Below are positions 30,818 through 33,631 of a stretch of 33,631 nucleotides of DNA, one piece after another; the stretch's first letter is position 1; each line of letters begins with the position of its first letter. The DNA is taken from assembly GCA_049521055.1 (NCBI GenBank), contig JBEKPE010000009.1, positions 1 to 33,631 of the forward strand, in the 5' to 3' direction. Under the pieces are notes generated by a model, which searched no databases, was not told where the DNA came from, and was given only the letters and a program-made list of their open reading frames with translations. The stretch comes from FEN-987 sp049521055 (GTDB lineage: Archaea; Thermoproteota; Bathyarchaeia; 40CM-2-53-6). Both the position numbers and the translations under genes were made by a program.

Positions 30818-32212
30818 TTAAATGTGATCAGTTTTCGTAGCTCGGATGAACCGTCCTTCTCCAGGGGTTCCGACGATTAGTCCATTCTTCATGACTAATT
30901 TACCACGCACGAACGTGGCGACACACTGGCCCCTGACGTCCCATCCGTCGAACAGAAATGTGTCTCTTGCGTTAGTTTCGAGTTCATCACGTTTCAATGT
31001 CCACTTCCTTTGAAGATCCACTATCGCGAAATCCGCATCAGACCCAACTGAGATCGTACCTTTTCTAGGATAGAGACCGAAGATTTCTGCTGGCTTTGTG
31101 GAACATAGCCTTACAACATCGATGAGGGTCAGTCGTTTGTTGAACACCTCTGTTAGCATTAAGGGTAATCTGGTTTCGACCCCTGGCGTGCCAGGTGGTG
31201 CTTTCCAAATATCCTCCTTGCCTTCATCTTTCTCTTTTTTCGAGTGAGGGGCGTGGTCGCTTACTACGATGTCAATGGTTCCGTCAACTAGACCTTGCCA
31301 GAGTGACTGGTTGTCAGATTCGTCTCGCGGGGGCGGGTTGAATTTTGCATTTGGCCCATTTCCTTTGAGTGCGTCTTTTGTGAGGAGGAGATAGTGCGGG
31401 CACGTTTCAGCTGTGGTTGTGGACCCATTCCGCTTCCAAAGGCGAATGAGAGAAACCGCCTCGGCAGTGCTAATGTGAAGCAGGTGAATTCGAGCTTGGA
31501 GCGCGTCCGAAATTATTAGAGCTTCTGAAACAGCCAACGCCTCTGTAAATTGCGGCCGAGAATCATAGTGGGCAGGGGCATCGCGTCTTCCCTCTTGCCG
31601 GAGTCGGTCAGTCAGGAAGCGAATACTGTTATCATTCTCGGCGTGTAGGCAAAGTAGCTTGCTCATTCTTTTGACTTGTTCCATGACACGATACAGCGAA
31701 GCTGCGTCGACTACAAAGGTGCCCGCGTATTCGTGAATTCTCTCAGTAGGGGGAGCCACCATGTAGGTCTTGAACGCGATAGCCCCAGCCTCGGCAAGTC
31801 CAGCAAGCTCCGACAAATTGTCAACTCCGGCTCCCCCATAGAGCGCGAAATCGACGAGGGCCTTCGACTGGATTATCTCGATCTTTTCAAGGAATCGCTG
31901 TCTCGTTGTAACCACTGGTTGAGTGGTCGGCATGTCGAATACAGTCGTTACGCCTCCCTTGGCTGCGGATCGCGTCCCAGAAAGAAAGTCCTCTTTCTGA
32001 GTCATTCCAGGGTCGCGGAAATGGACATGCGAGTCTACTAGTCCCGGAAGAACATGCAATCCAGTGGCGTCGAACTCCTCATTGGCATGGACATCGTGCT
32101 GAGGAGAAATCGAGGTTATCTTCCCCTTGTCAACAATAATTGATGCCTTGAGAGCTCCATCTTTGGTTACGATTGTTCCTCCACGAATCAAGAGGTCCGG
32201 CACTTTGACCAC
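30818..32212 (-). CDS. Cyclic amidohydrolase, allantoinase/dihydroorotase type
   Basis: A 464-residue amidohydrolase. Metal motifs: HVHFRDPG, then AFKTYM with the Lys that is carbamylated in allantoinases and hydantoinases, HAENDNS, LLHIST and VSDHAPH with the catalytic Asp. The AETCPHYLLLT and DIWKAPPG segments resemble allantoinases, while HFRDPGMTQKEDF and PGTPGVETRLPLML also fit archaeal dihydroorotase. It opens a cyclic amide (allantoin, hydantoin or dihydroorotate). GTG start, with a TATA box inside a perfect 22-bp inverted repeat 27-31 nt upstream, so transcription is nearly leaderless and probably controlled. It diverges from pyrB, so a pyrC role is the main alternative. Confidence 0.88.
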   Translation of the reverse strand: MVKVPDLLIRGGTIVTKDGALKASIIVDKGKITSISPQHDVHANEEFDATGLHVLPGLVDSHVHFRDPGMTQKEDFLSGTRSAAKGGVTTVFDMPTTQPVVTTRQRFLEKIEIIQSKALVDFALYGGAGVDNLSELAGLAEAGAIAFKTYMVAPPTERIHEYAGTFVVDAASLYRVMEQVKRMSKLLCLHAENDNSIRFLTDRLRQEGRRDAPAHYDSRPQFTEALAVSEALIISDALQARIHLLHISTAEAVSLIRLWKRNGSTTTAETCPHYLLLTKDALKGNGPNAKFNPPPRDESDNQSLWQGLVDGTIDIVVSDHAPHSKKEKDEGKEDIWKAPPGTPGVETRLPLMLTEVFNKRLTLIDVVRLCSTKPAEIFGLYPRKGTISVGSDADFAIVDLQRKWTLKRDELETNARDTFLFDGWDVRGQCVATFVRGKLVMKNGLIVGTPGEGRFIRATKTDHI

Positions 32213-32229
32213 ATGGAGTGTACCGCATG

Positions 32230-32251
32230 TAACAGGACTTATACCCTGTTA
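32230..32251. promoter_or_regulatory. 22-bp inverted repeat around a TATA box, putative operator
   Basis: TAACAGG and CCTGTTA flank ACTTATAC. On the minus strand the centre reads GTATAAGT, the TATA element of the amidohydrolase. A protein bound here would block the pre-initiation complex, so a repressor site is likely. It is also 83 nt before the pyrB start. Confidence 0.55.
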
Positions 32252-32295
32252 TTCATGAGCGCGAGAATTCGGGTGTCAGAGAATCGAAAACAGAA

Positions 32296-32302
32296 CTTAT
32301 TT
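32296..32302 (+). promoter_or_regulatory. TATA-like element of pyrB
   Basis: CTTATTT, 31 nt before the TTG start, preceded by purine-rich GAAAACAG. It predicts a very short leader. Confidence 0.35.
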
Positions 32303-32333
32303 GCATGGAAACTTAGCCTGCGATTGATCCACT

Positions 32334-33434
32334 TTGTCATTAACCGGACGTGACCTGGTTTCAGTCCTGGATTTTGACAAACGAGAACTTGAGACGATAT
32401 TCAGAACCGCGGACTCTATGCAACGGTTCACAAGGAAATGCCGGAGTCAATTGAAGAACAACGTAATGGCAACAATTTTCTTTGAGCCGAGCACGAGAAC
32501 ACGGCTTAGTTTTGAGACCGCGATGCATCGCTTAGGTGGATCGGTGGTCGGATTTGCCGAACCGGGTATCAGCAGTGTCGCCAAAGGCGAGACTTTGGCG
32601 GACACGATAAGAATGATCGAATCATACTCAGACGTTATTGTGTTAAGGCATAAGATCGAAGGATCAGCGAAATTTGCTGCTGAAATAGCAGGTGTCCCAG
32701 TTCTCAACGGCGGTGACGGGTCTCAACATCACCCCAGCCAAACCCTCACCGACCTTTACACTATCAGAAGGGAGTTTGGCAAGATTGATGGTTGCAACAT
32801 TCTCCTCATGGGAGACTTAAACCATACAAGGTCAGCTTCCTCCCTTGCCTACGGGCTGGGACATTACAAAGGGATCACCCTTTCGTTGGTGTCCCCGGAG
32901 AGCCTGAGAATGCGACCTGAGGTTACTGACTACCTCGATAGAAAGGGCGTAAAGTATGAAGTGGGTGAAGATCCTTCCAATTTCATCGATGAAGCTGACG
33001 TAATTTATGTTACAAGACTGCAGAAAGAACGTTTTTCAGATCCAGAGCAGGCAGAGGCACTCAAAGCGAGTTACGTTCTAACGAAAGATCTTCTGAAACA
33101 TGCTACAGAACACGCCATAGTCTTACATCACCTTCCAAGAATAGAGGAGATACCTCTGGAAATTGACTATACGCCGAACGCTAGATATTTCGAGCAAGCC
33201 GCGAACGGCGTACCAGTAAGAATGGCTTTCCTTTACCTATCGGTTTACCGTTCAAAGTACCTGCCCGTGAAGAAACGCCAACCGACATCAAATACGGGTG
33301 GCATGCGGCGGTGTGCGAACCCAAATTGTATTTCCAATCAACCACGTGAACCGATTTTGCCAGTGATGAACGAAGTCACAAGTAAAGGCGAACAGGTATT
33401 CCAATGTGGATACTGTGGTCGATACACGAAGTAA
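32334..33434 (+). CDS. pyrB: Aspartate carbamoyltransferase with a fused PyrI-like zinc knuckle
   Basis: A 366-residue protein. Residues 1-305 are a catalytic chain: STRTR at 53-57, Lys84 of the swinging loop (SVAKGETLAD), HHPSQTLTD 132-140, Arg166 (GDLNHTR) and TRLQKER 227-233 for aspartate, so aspartate specificity is well supported. HHLPR at 265-269 replaces the near-universal HPLPR. A linker then leads to CANPNCISNQ and FQCGYCGRY, with Cys327, 332, 358 and 361, the spacing and the 'C.N.NCIS' wording of the zinc domain of the regulatory chain PyrI. The nucleotide-binding half of PyrI is missing. It makes carbamoyl-aspartate in pyrimidine synthesis. TTG start. Confidence 0.93.
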   Translation: MSLTGRDLVSVLDFDKRELETIFRTADSMQRFTRKCRSQLKNNVMATIFFEPSTRTRLSFETAMHRLGGSVVGFAEPGISSVAKGETLADTIRMIESYSDVIVLRHKIEGSAKFAAEIAGVPVLNGGDGSQHHPSQTLTDLYTIRREFGKIDGCNILLMGDLNHTRSASSLAYGLGHYKGITLSLVSPESLRMRPEVTDYLDRKGVKYEVGEDPSNFIDEADVIYVTRLQKERFSDPEQAEALKASYVLTKDLLKHATEHAIVLHHLPRIEEIPLEIDYTPNARYFEQAANGVPVRMAFLYLSVYRSKYLPVKKRQPTSNTGGMRRCANPNCISNQPREPILPVMNEVTSKGEQVFQCGYCGRYTK

Positions 33435-33453
33435 ATTACATCGGCGTTATGAG

Positions 33454-33631
33454 TTACGCGTAGAGTGTGCTGATCAGCTGGTTTTCCGCAAGCACTTTTC
33501 CACGCTTAATGGCATACCGAGGCATGTCTCCGAATCTGAGACAATCAGCCGCGTTCGAATAGTTCAATATGTTTAGGTCGGCGTTGCAACCCTCCCTGAC
33601 TCCGTATTCGTTAAGTCGAAGCATGAGAGCC
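33454..33631 (-). CDS. Cytosine-deaminase-like amidohydrolase, C-terminal fragment
   Basis: The window ends inside this gene; 58 C-terminal residues are visible. ALMLRLNEYGVREGCNADL followed by ILNYSNAADCLRFGD and PRYAIKRGKVLAE is the end of the cytosine deaminase/amidohydrolase barrel family (CodA-like 'alml..YGi..G..Adl..l', then 'RY.ikrGkv.a'). It closes on the same strand as the cyclic amidohydrolase and converges with pyrB, 19 nt apart. A pyrimidine or purine deaminase would suit the locus, but the metal site lies outside the window. Confidence 0.75.
   Translation of the reverse strand, partial: ALMLRLNEYGVREGCNADLNILNYSNAADCLRFGDMPRYAIKRGKVLAENQLISTLYA

Noticed and set aside
1..33631. 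Mobile elements, CRISPR arrays, prophage and rRNA
   Set aside because: No transposase, integrase, regular direct-repeat array or rRNA sequence was seen.

Overview
The window is archaeal chromosomal DNA. The markers are a Cdc48-type AAA ATPase C-terminus, a geranylgeranyl reductase of the lipid pathway, a TFS/RPB9-like transcription factor, many TTG/GTG starts, TATA boxes close to start codons, tiny zinc-ribbon genes and F420-type (LLM) oxidoreductases. The set looks like a heterotrophic member of the Thaumarchaeota/Bathyarchaeia side of the archaea, but the lineage is an inference and no marker here fixes it. I found no rRNA, tRNA, CRISPR array, insertion sequence or phage gene.

Layout. 1-2.3 kb: end of a Cdc48-like gene, a small winged-helix protein, a geranylgeranyl reductase and a small Cys/HTH protein. 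2.3-6.2 kb (minus): a membrane Fe-S ETF:quinone oxidoreductase followed by etfB and etfA; etfB carries an in-frame TAG. 6.3-8.7 kb: a 2,4-diaminopentanoate dehydrogenase-like gene facing a class III aminotransferase. 8.8-11.8 kb: a zinc-ribbon micro-gene, a metallo-beta-lactamase protein, thioredoxin reductase and an RDD membrane protein. 11.8-15.1 kb: carbamate kinase between two divergent YgeW-like carbamoyltransferases. 15.1-17.7 kb: an LLM oxidoreductase, TFS, and several 37-75-residue zinc proteins. 17.8-22.0 kb: a three-subunit xanthine dehydrogenase-type hydroxylase operon divergent from a MoaD/ThiS protein. 22.0-26.0 kb: a CoA-transferase, an M20 amidohydrolase and a second LLM enzyme. 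26.1-30.7 kb: a complete branched-chain-amino-acid-type ABC importer. 30.8-33.6 kb: an allantoinase/dihydroorotase-type amidohydrolase, an aspartate carbamoyltransferase carrying a PyrI-like zinc knuckle, and the end of a cytosine-deaminase-like gene.

How the genes may work together (inference). Hydroxylase, cyclic amidohydrolase, M20 amidohydrolase, YgeW-like carbamoyltransferases, carbamate kinase and a cytosine-deaminase-like enzyme are the same kinds of enzyme as the bacterial xdh-ygeW-ygeY-hyuA-ssnA-yqeA set linked to anaerobic purine/ureide breakdown. The simplest reading is an archaeal locus that imports an amino acid or N-heterocycle, opens it to a ureido acid, phosphorolyses this to carbamoyl phosphate and makes ATP with carbamate kinase. 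The carbon skeleton could then pass through the dehydrogenase, aminotransferase, CoA-transferase and ETF/quinone chain. The pyrB gene and its neighbouring amidohydrolase could instead be ordinary pyrimidine biosynthesis.

The three main divergent intergenic regions of the catabolic part (xdh/moaD, CoA-transferase/liv, amidohydrolase/pyrB) each contain a perfect 22-24 bp interrupted inverted repeat, suggesting local operators.
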